Source: Paraspadella gotoi | Taxonomy: Eukaryota > Chaetognatha | DNA: 64,000 bases | Assembly (NCBI GenBank): GCA_051294375.1 | Contig: CM119263.1 | Coordinates: 20,736,115-20,800,114 of the forward strand | Direction: 5' to 3' | Shown here: positions 21,195-32,139 of the stretch, in pieces | Layout: each line of letters begins with the position of its first letter | Position numbering within the stretch: the stretch's first letter is position 1 | The notes under the pieces: model-generated | Seen by the model: the letters and a program-made list of their open reading frames with translations, nothing else | Told to the model about the DNA's origin: nothing | Database searches by the model: none | Translations under genes and position numbers: made by a program

Positions 21195-24100
21195 GTGTAG
21201 GAATTTAATAATTCACGATAAGCTTATTCAGCTTATTTATTATAAAAAAAACTTGTTTGCTTCCACGCGGCAGGTACGTGCCATAACAGATGCGGCGAAT
21301 ACCGATTCAATTTAGTCTCTCAAATCGGATGCCAGTGCGATGAATTGTGCGCGCAAATGGAAGATTGTTGCGTTGACTACGAACGGATCTGTCGACTAGG
21401 AACTAAAATGTAAATTTTTTTATTAAAAACAATAGATAATAATAAGTCATTAACAGTATAACACTTTTAAAATGTGGAGCTAAGACTAAGAAAGGTATAA
21501 TACATAGAAATACAACAGAAATAGTATTACATGAAACACTGAAACAGGACTGAAAAGAAATATTCAATATTTTATGCCCTTTCCAGTAGGGTGGAGTGAT
21601 GAAAAGATTTGAGCGATGGAACTATGTTTTTTTGTTGCCTTTGTATATATAATAAAAAATAATTAAGCCCTTTTTTAAAAAAATTTGCATAACAGTATCA
21701 TTAATTGAATTTTTTTATAGTAATATCCTTATAAAATTATAAAATTTTAAAATCATATTTTTTTAATTTTAAGAACAGTTTTGGATTCGCCAGAAAAGAA
21801 TTAAAAACATTTGTAAAATATGTTACATAATATTTTTAGGTTAAAGCTGCAAAAAATGATCAAAACGTTTCATCATATAATAGTTTTTACTACAAAGCGT
21901 AAAAAAGTGGAGTATTTAACTTTTTTTTCCCATTGTTAATGCTGAAGACATTGAAGTTTTTAATAATATGGTGGACTAAAATCTACCAACCATTCATCAG
22001 CGGCCATTGGTGCCGGAGGCAAGTCATTCGCCTCCTAACCCAAAGGTCCGGGGTTCTAGCCCGGTGGTCGTCTGGCAATAAAGAGGGATGGGGCGCTTAA
22101 CCCGCCTGTAACATGGTGTTACCGCCTGGTCCGAAGCTCAGGGACTGCTTATATTGAACGGTTCTGTCACTAACACATAACAATAATTATTGTCTTATGG
22201 CAACAGCCGGGTGGCTTGTGATGCCTATTGGGATGGGGCATCTCACTGTTGGCTTTGAGGGCTTCCGACCCTCAGTGACGGCTCCAGTCACTGGCGCAGT
22301 TACCCTAGGACGGTCTCTCTTTGCCAACGCAGAGCGAAGTCGTTAAGACTGTGGATAGAACACTACGCCTGGGATGGTGTGTTCCCCCTTTGAGCCAATG
22401 GATTTGGCTGAAGGATGGGGGACGTCAGGCGGTGTGAATATACCGCCACAGTCTCTTCAATAACATATTTTATATTTTTGATCTAACTTTTTATGAATAA
22501 TCAGAATCTTTAATAAAAATTTAAAAAAAATTATTTTAAAAATTTATGATTTTATAAGGATATTACTATAAATATATTATAATTAAAGATACTGTTCCCC
22601 AAATAATATAAGCAAAATATTTTTTATACTCCTTAATCATACTATCTCATGTCTAAATATCCTTGTTTGTTCATTCAAATACAATTTATGTTCCCCAGTA
22701 CTCCACTCTACTGTCCAGTGTCCAATAATGCCTCCTCGGATCCTGCTATTACCGATTTTTTCCCTCGCTCACGGCCTCGCGCTTTCTCCCCCCAAAAAAG
22801 TTCCAGCCTGGAATGTCGACGATTTAACTGGAAACGAAGCCGCGTCATCTTCGGATTCCACGCCGTCGCTTCCTGCGGCGCCGAATTCGAACGGCGTCAT
22901 TCGCGAAGCCCGACGCCGGAATCGCTGGCCCAGCGGCGTGGCTGTGTGGACCCTTGGCGCCTGGGCGAAGATTGGGGCGTCCCCATTCGACGCCTGATGG
23001 AAGTTATCCCCGTGACGAAGACGTCTGACGACGCCCGTTTTGGCGTCACCTTTGCCAACGTCCACTGCTTTCGATGCGCCGACGACACCGGCGATGGAGA
23101 CAGGAAGTTCCTTCATTGGGGCGCAGAATTTCTCGTCAACGGACGATTCGAGATAGCGCCTGTGCTGGCAGCTAATTCCACGCTAAGGATTCAGGCGCTG
23201 CTGCCGCCGGAAGGATTCGTTGACGCCGCCGTCGCAGCCACCCAACGCGAGATGGCGCCGTGTCTTGTGCAGGAGGATTGGCTCGATGTGTGCTACAGGC
23301 AGGAAGAACGGAGGAATAAAACTAAAGCTAAGAAGGAGGAGAAAACGGGAAACAAAACGCCCTCAGATAGTTCTATTAAAATTTACTTTTGTCATTTACT
23401 ATCACTTAAATAATAGTTAAATTTAATTGGCTATGTATTTTAATTAATTTGTGCCGTGAAAACACATCTGTAAGCTTACCTCTATCTTCAATTTTCACAC
23501 AATTTATTTAGCAATAATCAAGTTTCTCTTGATTTTAAATCAAATAATTGCCAAGGACAAGAATTCCATTCATGTCGTATCACACAAGTTTCGTTTTTCG
23601 ACAATAAAATTTGATTCACAAATTCCATTCAATCATTCGTACGACCCCCCTCCCCATTCAATCTTAACAATTAATTCACCGCCAGGAACCTCTCTTACGG
23701 CCCTTTCCCCCGCCACTGGACCCAAGCGACGAGGTTCTGCGTTCGCCGACCGGAGATGCTTCTTCTCTTCGCCAACGAGGAGGCGATCGGCTGTGACGAC
23801 CCTAAATTCTGTCGCGAATTCGTTTCTCCCAATTGGCTACTGAAGACACCCGGCCAGAAAAAGGTGTCAGTTCGAATTTATTTATTATTATCAATATCTC
23901 TTGTAAGACAACCGATGAAGAAAAAATATTTTTTTGGGGGCGATTATTTTTGATGAACTAAGTAGTTAGTAATCGACCAGTGACAAAACCGTTATTATCT
24001 GTTAGTTTTACATGGAACTGTAACTGTATTTGTAACTGTACCGGAAGTGTAAAATCAATCATCTCGATTCAGGGATTTTTAGGCTTCTACCCTCTAACTC

Positions 24101-27100
24101 TTCTGGTCGACTCTTCTGGCTTCAGCGTCGTCACAGTCGAGAACCAGACGATAGCCTCCTGCGACAACAACAACAACAACGACAGCAACGACAAAGTCGC
24201 GTCACTTTTTGGCGCCGAAATGTGTCGACGCCCGACGATAGAGGGCGGAGGTGGAGATTTCTCTTTGAAGGCGACTTTGACGCAGGTTTTTATGGGACGG
24301 GAAAGACAAGTGACGAACAAATTAACAACCAAAAAAACGAACAATTTATGCTAATGACCTATGATCATATAATGAAGATCTAATATTGGTCAATCTAAGG
24401 TCATTGTCAAAGCTAGGGCAAAGTGACCGTGTGGATAGACCGGTTCGGAGAAAAAGGAGAGAGGAAGGGTTTAGAGAGAGAGACCGGTGGTAAGTCGCCT
24501 CATCCCCCCCTCAAGTTCGGACCTTAGGGGTTCGAACTGACCCTATTTACAGTTGAGGTGACTTGTACTACTAATTAATGAACAAAGTACTTTACAATAT
24601 TGTTTCTCCTTTGGGGAATATTTGGGAAAACAATAAGGTCTAAGAGAAACAATTGGGGGGACCCACAAAAAGGGGTTTGTCTTCTACAATAAATATTTTC
24701 ATATATCTCTTCACAAAAAAAAAATATTTTGGGAAGAAATTTTACAACAAGGAAGTAGGGAGATAGGAAAAATGATTTGTTTGGTCAAAGTGTTATGATG
24801 ATTGCTTGCTGTACAATATATATCTACTAGATATATATTGTATTAGATGTTTAAGATCTATCAGTCATTCGCGAGATCCGTGATTGTTAGATACCCGGTT
24901 ATCAGCGCTATCACCAAATCATCACCAGTTGGTCACTGTTACAATTAATCACAACTTGCCTAACAGCAAGTAATCGTCAAAAACAAAATCATCAACAGCT
25001 GGTTATTTCACGATTTAACCAAGCTTGCCTAACAGCAAGCAATCATCATAACACTTTGACCAAACAAATCATTTTTCCTATCTCCATACTTCCTTGTTGT
25101 AAAATTGATATCATATAGTCCTTCAGAACCCAGACGATGGTATTGTCTTGCACGTGCTTGTCTTTGAGGTTAGAGTTGTGTTGGTTGTTGAGTCGATCGT
25201 TGTCGTGGTGGCCATTATTGCTGTTGCTGTAGAGGTTCTTGTTGACGTTGCTGTTGAGGTTGGGCTGCCTGAGGATAAAAAAAAATTGTTCTATTATTTG
25301 TTTGACCTTCCCCCCTAGGAAACGACTCGCCTGTTGCTGTTGGTGGTCGTCCTCTTCTTGGGGCTGCTGGAGGTGTTGGTTGGACATTCGGTTCGGTTGT
25401 TGCTGGCTTGATCCTGTTGATGAGATCTTCTCTTGTCCTTGGCCGGGGATGTCCACTGTGAAGGTCTTGTCATCTCTAGAGACTACTTTGTAAGGGCCCA
25501 AGTAGGGCACAGCTAGCGAGTGGCCCTGTTGGCCGCGGAGCACAAAAACCCAGTTTGCTGAGGCAAGACTGTGAGGAAGATGAACAGGTGGGTTTGAGTG
25601 CCAATTAGGAACTACTGGTCTCAACAATACAACGTTGTGTCTCAAGTTTTGCAGCTCGTTTTGGGCATATGCTCTTGTTGGCTGTGTACCTATTACCAGT
25701 TCGCCTGGGATTGCTATTGTATCTCCGAATACAAGTTCTGCTGATGATGCTTTTAGGACTTCTTTTGGTGCGGACCTGAGTCCTAATAAGACCCAGGGTT
25801 GTTGATTGAACCAGTTTGCGCCGGACGCATCCCAACGCACTTTCAATGATGCCTTCATGGTACGGTGAAACCATTCGACCATCCCGTTCGCCTGCGGGTG
25901 GTAAGCTGTGGTGGTGTTAAGCTTGTAGCCTATAGCTTGGCTCAGCTTATGCCACAATTCAGAAGTGAATTGTGTTCCACGGTCGGAAGTGACCGTGGCT
26001 GGTACACCGAATCTGGCGATCAAGTTCTGAAGGAAGGCTGTTGCTACGGTTACTACAGAGATATCCCGAAGGGGATATGCTTCAGGCCAACGAGAAAAAC
26101 GGTCTACACAGGTTAAAAGGTATGTGTAAACGCCTGAGGTGGGCAAGGGACCCACCAAGTCAATGTGAATGTGTTCGAAACGTCTGCTGCGCTGGCAGTC
26201 AAGGCAGGCCTGAGCCCATTTTGCCATGTCTGACGCGGCTTTTGGCCAAACAAATCTCTTTGTTACCAGCTTTTTTGTTCATCTGACGCTCGGGTGAGCG
26301 AGGTTGTGGATGGCATCATATACTCAACGGCGTCATGTTGTGGGAACCAAGGGGCGCGCCCTGCCTGAACTGACATCGCAGATGATGTCAAAGTCGTTCA
26401 GGCGAACTATCTTGAATCGCAGGCTGGTGTGGGCGTCCGCCAGGAGTCGCTGGATCTCCTTGTCGGAACTTTGGTCGCTGACTAAAGCGGCAAAATCGAC
26501 GCCTTGGGGGCCAACTGCGTTGACCGTTGCGACCAACGAGGGCTTTTCTGAAGGTCCTGATGCTCCTTCAGGTTCTGGGCCGCTGCTTGCTGGGCTGATG
26601 ATTCTTGATTGTGTGTCCGCTACCTATATCATCACCCTAATCATTGTCCGTCATTAATAAAACTATTGTCAACCAAATACTTTGTCACTTATTATTTACC
26701 CTCGTTATTTGACTGAACGTCAACGGTACATTAACAAATTAACAATGAAAAACTATTAAAATTATTAATCAAGGAATATTGTATCAATTACTACATAGAT
26801 AAAAACGTAAAAATGTATCTATTATTTCGATTTCGCTGTTGATCCGCATCATTTTGCATCAGGTCTTTTTGTGGATCTCCCTCGTCTCACTGACGAGCGT
26901 CTCGGCCCTCCTGCAAACTTCGCCGACCAAATCGTTCTACTCCGGTCTCCAACTTCAGATGATCGTCGCTTTGATCCTCAACAACCTTCTCTTCGTCACG
27001 GCCGGGTTCGTCGACGGCAGCGGCGACTTATGCAAAGCCGTCGCCGTCCTCCTGCACCTGTTCCTCCTAGCGGGTCTCTCTTGGACCACCTGCTTGGCAG

Positions 27101-27747
27101 GCTGCATCTGTTACGGCCTCTGGCGCCTGGTCGAGGACGCCACGTCGATGTTCCTTGTCTCTCGGCCGGCGTCGTTTCTCGGCGAACGGAAGTTCTTGGG
27201 GGTGTCCGCGGCGATCTGGGCGGCGCCATCGGCGATCGTTCTCTTCTTCGTTCTCGCCGACGAAGCGCTGGCGCCCGGTAGCGTCGGCTACGGCGCCAGC
27301 GGTGTCTGCTGGATCGGCGACCGACATGCCCTGGCGCTGGCTCTTGTGGCGCCGGTCGGAGTCGCCTTTCTCGTCAACCTGCTACTGATCCTGGCCATCC
27401 TGCTGCTACTTCGGCGTCTGTCTAGATCCGGCTCCGTTTCCGGCCGCTGCGTTCGCCGCAGCGTGAATCTGACGGCGGTGTTTTTCCGGTTGGCGGCGAC
27501 GTTTGGCCTCCAATGGGTCTTCGGATTCCTCCTTCATTTTATCTCTTCTGACGTCCTTGAGTTTCTCTTCGTTGCCGCTACGTCGCTGCAGGGGGCGTTC
27601 GTCGCCGTCGCCGTCGTCGTCTCCGCCGAATGGAAGCAGCGCCCGGCGTGGCAGAGCCTTTTGGGGGCGTGGCGGAAAAGGCGCGGCGTTGTGGAACCCG
27701 ACACCGGGGTACAAGCGGAGACGACGAAAGATATGGAACGATGTTGA
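21113..27747 (+). CDS. Somatomedin-B-domain 7TM receptor (family B2/Methuselah-like), 6 exons
   Basis: Proposed exons are 21113-21194, 21274-21409, 22699-about 23289, 23686-23863, 24073-24285 and 26863-27747, about 694 residues. Exon 1 encodes a signal peptide (MIFFPAIFCAIICVVFGTAS). Exon 2 encodes an eight-cysteine somatomedin B domain (CHNRC ... CQCDELC ... DCCVDYERIC). Exons 3-5 give an ectodomain with a PVTKTSDDARFGVTFANVHC segment and scattered cysteines. Exon 6 encodes all seven helices, with CKAVAVLLHLFLLAGLSW in TM3, CWIGD in loop 2, FGLQWVFGFL in TM6 and LQGAFVAVAVVV in TM7, as in secretin/adhesion/Methuselah-type receptors. No GPS cleavage motif is evident. Ligand and G protein are unknown. 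Phases agree at every junction, but the 3' end of exon 3 is uncertain. The intron before the 7TM exon contains a gypsy fragment. Confidence 0.82.
21274..21409 (+). CDS. Receptor exon 2: somatomedin B domain
   Basis: Acceptor cacgcggcag, phase 1 to 2, donor gtaaat. All eight cysteines of the domain are present, with the CxCDxxC and DCCxDY signature. Without splicing the frame stops two codons later at TAA, so a small secreted protein is a less likely alternative. Confidence 0.82.
21969..22459 (+). mobile_element. Solo TRIM LTR split by a 256-bp insert
   Basis: LTR parts 21969-22195 and 22452-22459 (tctcttca) surround the foreign segment 22196-22451. The insert duplicated tct. It lies in the receptor's second intron. 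Confidence 0.75.
22196..22451 (+). mobile_element. Short interspersed element (family with CCGCCACAG end)
   Basis: GC-rich relative to its surroundings, beginning tatggcaacagccgggtgg and ending gaatataccgccacag. A gcttccgaccct stretch weakly resembles a Pol III B box. A 148-bp version with the same 3' end sits inside a MITE at 40907-41054. It could be a SINE; there is no A tail. Confidence 0.55.
22699..23289 (+). CDS. Receptor exon 3: ectodomain
   Basis: Acceptor ttccccag, entered in phase 2, so the junction codon is Ile. The frame stays open to 23411. The 3' end at 23289 (donor gtgcta) is chosen because it gives the phase needed by exon 4; a later end is possible. Encoded features: ITPLYCPVSNNASSDP, an Arg-rich stretch, DDARFGVTFANVHCFRCADD, and LVQEDWLD. 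Confidence 0.6.
23686..23863 (+). CDS. Receptor exon 4: ectodomain
   Basis: 178 bp, acceptor caccgccag, donor gtgtca. Encodes NLSYGPFPRHWTQATRFC, LLFANEEAIGCDDPKFCREF and VSPNWLLKTPGQKK. The cysteine spacing looks extracellular; family similarity is not certain. Confidence 0.6.
24073..24285 (+). CDS. Receptor exon 5: membrane-proximal ectodomain
   Basis: 71 codons, phase 0 to 0, acceptor gattcag, donor gttttt. Encodes GFLGFYPLTLLVDSSGFSVV, ENQTIASC (a possible N-glycosylation site), an Asn/Asp-rich run (DNNNNNDSND) and KATLTQ. It leads straight into TM1 encoded by exon 6. Confidence 0.65.
24500..26540 (-). mobile_element. Ty3/gypsy fragment with RNase H end and integrase
   Basis: Minus-strand frames 26536-26333 (INAV-type linker, LLADAHTSLR, CDVSSGRARPLVP) and 26227-25046 match the integrase part of the complete element at 33076-36075. 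Integrase residues visible: zinc-finger CLDC, HIDLVGPLP (first Asp), TSDRGTQF (second Asp), GMVEWFHR (Glu), then a C-terminal PYLGPYKVVSRDD segment. A frame break near 26330-26230 and the absence of Gag, protease and RT make it defective. A C-tract at 24506-24513, read on the minus strand, could be the polypurine tract before a 3' LTR. It lies inside the receptor gene in antisense. Confidence 0.82.
24738..25105. repeat. Inverted repeat, 74-bp arms
   Basis: 24738-24812 and 25032-25105 are reverse complements with about one mismatch (attttacaacaaggaagta against tacttccttgttgtaaaat). The 220-bp loop contains several caagcaat and gatgatt palindromic bits. The right arm lies inside the 3' end of the gypsy integrase frame. 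Confidence 0.8.
26863..27747 (+). CDS. Receptor exon 6: complete seven-transmembrane core and C-tail
   Basis: 295 codons including TGA, acceptor ttgcatcag, phase 0. TM1 starts VFLWISLVSLTSVSALL; TM2 LQMIVALILNNLLFVTAG; TM3 with conserved Cys and LLHLFLLAGLSW; TM4 FLGVSAAIWAAPSAIVLFF; loop 2 CWIGD; TM5 ALALVAPVGVAFLVNLLLIL; TM6 FFRLAATFGLQWVFGFLL; TM7 FLFVAATSLQGAFVAVAVVV. The tail is short and basic. GC-rich, like the other exons. Confidence 0.9.
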   Translation, partial: VFLWISLVSLTSVSALLQTSPTKSFYSGLQLQMIVALILNNLLFVTAGFVDGSGDLCKAVAVLLHLFLLAGLSWTTCLAGCICYGLWRLVEDATSMFLVSRPASFLGERKFLGVSAAIWAAPSAIVLFFVLADEALAPGSVGYGASGVCWIGDRHALALALVAPVGVAFLVNLLLILAILLLLRRLSRSGSVSGRCVRRSVNLTAVFFRLAATFGLQWVFGFLLHFISSDVLEFLFVAATSLQGAFVAVAVVVSAEWKQRPAWQSLLGAWRKRRGVVEPDTGVQAETTKDMERC

Positions 27748-27761
27748 CTGTTGTGTCGTTT

Positions 27762-28150
27762 TTAGTCGGATCAGCTTATCAGCAGATTCCGATTCTATGA
27801 TTCACTTTGTCGGTCCGTCGGTCTCACCCCCCAAATCTTGTCGGGCATTCTAAGGTGTGGATAGGAATCTGTGATTGAGCTGGATATAAAATTTTAATAG
27901 AATCGTCCGAATGGAAATGAGTTTAAATGGAAAAATCATAAGTCACGTTTACTTGAATCTTTTTTCTTATAATTACTCTAATTAATCCTAATTGGATAAA
28001 TGGATTGAGATGAAATTTTGTGTGTGTGAAGGAAAGTAAGTGCTTGAACTGAATATAAAATTTAAATGGAAAAAAAACAAACGTCACTTTTACTTAAATT
28101 TTTTAAAAATTTTAAAGTTTCTCTTTTTCTCTCACTGAGATAAAATGATG
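27762..28150 (+). mobile_element. MITE of the GTCGGATCTGC family (5' part) just after the receptor stop codon
   Basis: tttttagtcggatcagctta followed by ctttgtcggtccgtcggtc and body blocks with gaatggaaatgagtttaaat. It starts 15 bp after the TGA, so the receptor 3' UTR is probably made of transposon sequence. No AATAAA is seen close by. Confidence 0.65.
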
Positions 28151-28167
28151 GATGGGCTGATTAATCA

Positions 28168-28690
28168 GTAAGGCGTAGTGAAAGTTGCAGATCAAAATTC
28201 GAATAGTTGTTCAATGTTCATGAACAGTCTTGTACTAAAGAACATTGATATATAAAGAATTTTTTTAAAAAAATTTGTTAATTTTTGCATACGCTCATAT
28301 TTATATATAGTACTTACCATAGAACATGTCAAAATTTAAAAATAGTTTTTTTTTAGTTTTGAAAGCAGATTCGAATTCCTATAAAAAGTTGATAAAAGAA
28401 AATATAAGTCTTAATCAAAAATTCTTTCATTAAGTTAGTTAAAAATTAAAAAAACTATATTTTTTATACTTAAATTAATAATAATAGTTTTTTAACATTT
28501 TGACCCCCTCAATGAAATAATTTTTTAAAAAGTGTTATATTTCCTTCTATCAACTTTTCGTGAGGAATTCGAATCTACTTTCAAAATAAAAAAAATAAAA
28601 AATTTAAAATTTTAACATGGGCATATGCAAAAATTGAAAAATGTTTGCAGGTACAAGCTTGTTCGTAATCTACTATTCGAATTTTGATTC
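28168..28690. repeat. Foldback element with ggcgtag end
   Basis: The left end taaggcgtagtgaaagttgc with cagatcaaaattcgaatag is mirrored at the right by ctattcgaattttgattctac. A related element with the same end occurs at 49259-49880. The TRIM copy abuts its right end. Confidence 0.55.
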
Positions 28691-28693
28691 TAC

Positions 28694-29308
28694 TGAAGAG
28701 ACAGTGATTATTTATATGTGTTAATGACAGAACCGTTCAATATAAGCAGTCCCTGAGCTTCGGATCAGGCTGTGACACCATGTTACAGGCGGGTTAAGCG
28801 CCCCTTCCTTCTTAACTGATAGGCGGCCACCGGGCTAGAACCCCGGACCTTTGGGTTGGGAGGCGAATGACTTGCCTCCGGCACCAATGGCCGCTGATGA
28901 ATGGTTGGTGGATTTTAGTCCACCATACATCCCCCCTCCTGTAGGGAGAAGTCTGTTGCGTCTCTTCAGTGAATTGTTGTTGGTGGAAAGTTCGTCACCA
29001 AGTTGAAGCATCTCGCCTGATGTGTTGTGGGCGGAAAGTGCATCGCCAGGTTGAGGCATGTTGCCTGAAAGTGTTGTCGTTGCTGTTGTGTTCGATAGTC
29101 GGGCTCACCAATGAAGAGACAGTGATTATTTATATGTGTTAATGACAGAACCGTTCAATATAAGCAGTCCCTGAGCTTTAAGGCGGGTTAAGCGCCCCGT
29201 CCTTCTTAACTGATAGGCGGCCACCGGGCTAGAACCCCGGACCTTTGGGTTGGGAGGCGAATGACTTGCCTCCGGCACCAATGGCCACTGATGAACGGTT
29301 GGTGGACT
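28694..29308 (-). mobile_element. Second TRIM copy, reversed
   Basis: LTRs 28694-28925 and 29112-29308 with a 186-bp interior. On the minus strand the order is LTR, ttggtgagcccgac, the short ORF, caggaggggggatgta, LTR. The right LTR (the 5' one) lacks about 28 bp internally and its outermost 14 bp or so. Confidence 0.83.
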
Positions 29309-29404
29309 ATACTACTTAATTTTAATACTTTTGCTATGCTTTATTAATCAGTTGTTTGAATGATTGATTGATAGATTTTCCTTATATCAATAATTGATTA
29401 ATTA

Positions 29405-29500
29405 ATACAAGTTGACAAAATTATGCAAGTTGACAAAATTATGCAAGTTGACAAAATTATATAAGTTGATAAAATTATACAAGTTGATAAAAGTATGCCA
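29405..29500 (+). repeat. 18-bp tandem repeat (short array)
   Basis: About five units of caagttgacaaaattatg, followed by tattggcgcagatactggtt. The larger array at 45210-45530 has a related unit and a related 3' flank. Confidence 0.75.
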
Positions 29501-29691
29501 GTTGGTATTGGCGCAGATACTGGTTCATTGATAAATCAATTGATTTATAATTTTTCATAGATTTATTAGGAAGTCAATTATGATTTATTAAGTTATATTT
29601 TGTTATAATCTGTTAAGATCACAAATTGAAAGTCAGAAAGAATTATCATTTTTTATCACTTAATTTACCACTTAATTTACCACTTAATTAT

Positions 29692-29732
29692 CGTAGGCAG
29701 ATCCGACATTGTTTGCTCAAACTTGTTTTAAT
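29692..29732 (+). mobile_element. 3' end fragment of the GTCGGATCTGC MITE family
   Basis: ggcagatccgacattgtttg followed by ctcaaacttgtt, the conserved end of the family. Confidence 0.6.
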
Positions 29733-30039
29733 GTTTAGTCATTAGTGATAGTTGACGTTTTTTATCGTCGTACATTGTGATATTATTTGATATAAAATTG
29801 GTACGACCAATATAAAGAAGTATTTTGTGATATTACATATTACTACTAGTAGTTGTTATATGTTGTGTTTAGATCTTTGATATCGTTCCAAATTCTTCAA
29901 CTTTCCGCATTTAGATTTTAAATTGGGCGAAATACGCGGAAATCAGTTGCATGCAAAATTTCTAGCGGCAATTAAAAAAAAACAATTAGGCAATAAGTAT
30001 TTATTTCAATTATATAAAATAGTAATCGGGGTAGAAAAA

Positions 30040-30770
30040 GTTTATTCCTTCTTCCCGACTCTATAATTCACTTTGTCGGTCCGTCGGTCCGCCCCCCTCA
30101 ATCTTGTCGGGCATTCACTTATATCATGTCAGAACAATCGAATTATGATAAATTATGCAAAAAAAACGATGTCCCTCTGTCCGTCTGTCTGTCCGTCCGT
30201 CCGTCCGTCCGTCCCACCTTAGCAAAAAACACCAATTACTCGTGATTGGATGGAATCGTCCGAGTGGAAATGAGTTTAAATGGAAAAAACAAAAAAATAT
30301 ATTTCACTATTTGAACACTCATGAGTGGATGGGGCGATTGACTTGAAATTTTGTATTTGGGTGGAAAAGTGTGTGATTTAAACTGGAAATCAAGTTTCGA
30401 TGGAATCGTTTGAGTGGAAATGAGTTTAAATGGAAAAAACAAAGAACCTGTTTCACTAATTGATTATGCTTCTTTTTCTTTTTATTTTAAATGTAAATAC
30501 AAGATGTATTAATTAATGAAATAATTAATTAGTTAATTAATCAATTAGTCAATTAATTAATAAATAATTAATTAATCAGTTAATTAATCAATCAAAACGA
30601 ACATTTTGGATCAAATTAATTGCATAATTGCATAATTAATTAAATAATTAACTTGAATAAATTAATTATTAATTAATTAAATAATTAATTATTAATTAAT
30701 TAATAATTAATTAATTACCGATAATGATCGTGGCAGATCCGACATTGTTTGCTCAAACTTGTTATACTAC
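30040..30770 (+). mobile_element. MITE of the GTCGGATCTGC family, nearly complete copy
   Basis: Starts cccgactctataattcactt, then (GTCC)n/(GTCT)n at 30177-30214, two tandem blocks with ggaatcgtccgagtggaaat, AATTAATT-rich sequence, and the terminal ggcagatccgacattgtttg. No coding capacity. Confidence 0.65.
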
Positions 30771-31155
30771 AGAATAGGAAAATATATCATAGTATACAGT
30801 TTTTCAAGGGCTTTCAGGCAATAAAAATATTATTGTTATTTTTTGAAAGACTTTTTTTTATAAAGTATAAAGAAAGAAAAAAAAAATTATTTAACAACAT
30901 TAGGCTATCGAGTAAGGAAAACATTTTCTAAGCTATCTTTTGCCTCTTCCTTTTAAAGTAGAAGTAAACCGAAAGAAATGATATTTATACATAAAAAATG
31001 AGTATGTCTCGTCTTTAAGTATTTCTTTTTAAAATGTTAAAATCTCTTAACATTTTCCTTTGGTGAATTTTTTCTTGCTGTGGGTTTCAAATGGTAACCT
31101 GTTTACATGGAAATTCGATGTTTTTTTATCTAAAATATTCGTTGACAGCCAATAC

Positions 31156-32139
31156 TAGGGCGTTGAAAAATAACGAAATATAACAAATCAAGTGAGGTAC
31201 ATAGCTATTTTAGTGTAATAAAGTCTGTAGAATTCGATGATGATAACCATTTTTTTGTATAGTCTCATCTTCTTTGTCGGAAATGGCGATTCTTGCAGCA
31301 TATAAGGTGCTATTAAAATGGAGCAAACATTGTAGAGTATAAGAAACTCAAATTATTAAGATTTTATAAAAGCCATATTTAACTTACATAATATGAAAAT
31401 AAAGACCCATATAAATATTTGGTAAGTTTATTTACAAATTTTATATTTATTAATAAGTTTGTGAGCTATATTTATTAATAAATAATAATAAAAATAAGCT
31501 AAAGTGAAAAATAAAAATTTTAAAATTTTAAAACCGGATTTGAATTCCTTACAAAAAGTTACGTATAAGAAAGTATAATCCATTTTAAAAAAATCTTTCA
31601 TTAAGTAGGTTAAAAATATTAAAAACTATTATTTTTGTTTAATTTTTCAATTTTCGCTTAAAATTATAGTTTTTCTGAATTTTGACCAACTTAATGACAT
31701 AATTTTGATATAAAAATTATATTTTCTTATATCAACGTTTCCAAAGAATGCAAATCATGAAAAATTTTTGAAATTATTATTTTTTAACTTTAGCCCAATT
31801 TTTACTCATAATTATTAATAAATATAGTTAACTAACTTTTTATAAAACATAAAATTTAAAAATAAACTTACCAAAATATTTTTATAAGTCTTTATTTTTA
31901 TATTTCAAAAGCTCATATAATTTTTTTAAAATTTTAATAATTTGATTTATCATAACTTATAATGGTTTTGCTATTTTCTATAACAAATTTTATAAACATT
32001 AAAAACCGCCATTTCCGACAAGAAAGATAAAATTATACAAAAAAATGGTCATCACCGTCGAATTCTACAGACTACATTACACTAAAATAGCTATGTACCT
32101 CACTTGATTTGTTATATTTTGTTATTTTTCAACGCTCTA
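31156..32139. mobile_element. 984-bp hAT-type MITE with perfect 8-bp target duplication
   Basis: Ends tagggcgttgaaaaataacg (left) and the reverse complement of tagagcgttgaaaaataac (right), with terminal similarity of about 150 bp. Flanks gccaatac at 31148-31155 and at 32140-32147 are identical. The interior is the foldback block also found at 15210-15890. No ORF of note; it depends on a transposase from elsewhere. Confidence 0.85.

Noticed and set aside
22728-22997. 89-residue frame starting MPPRILLLPIFSLAHG, signal-peptide-like
   Set aside because: It overlaps receptor exon 3 in another phase; the receptor frame is longer, keeps splice phase with the somatomedin B exon and continues past this frame's stop.
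26996-27714. Several Arg/Pro-rich frames on both strands over the 7TM exon
   Set aside because: Shadows of a GC-rich coding exon; only one frame shows seven hydrophobic helices with family motifs.
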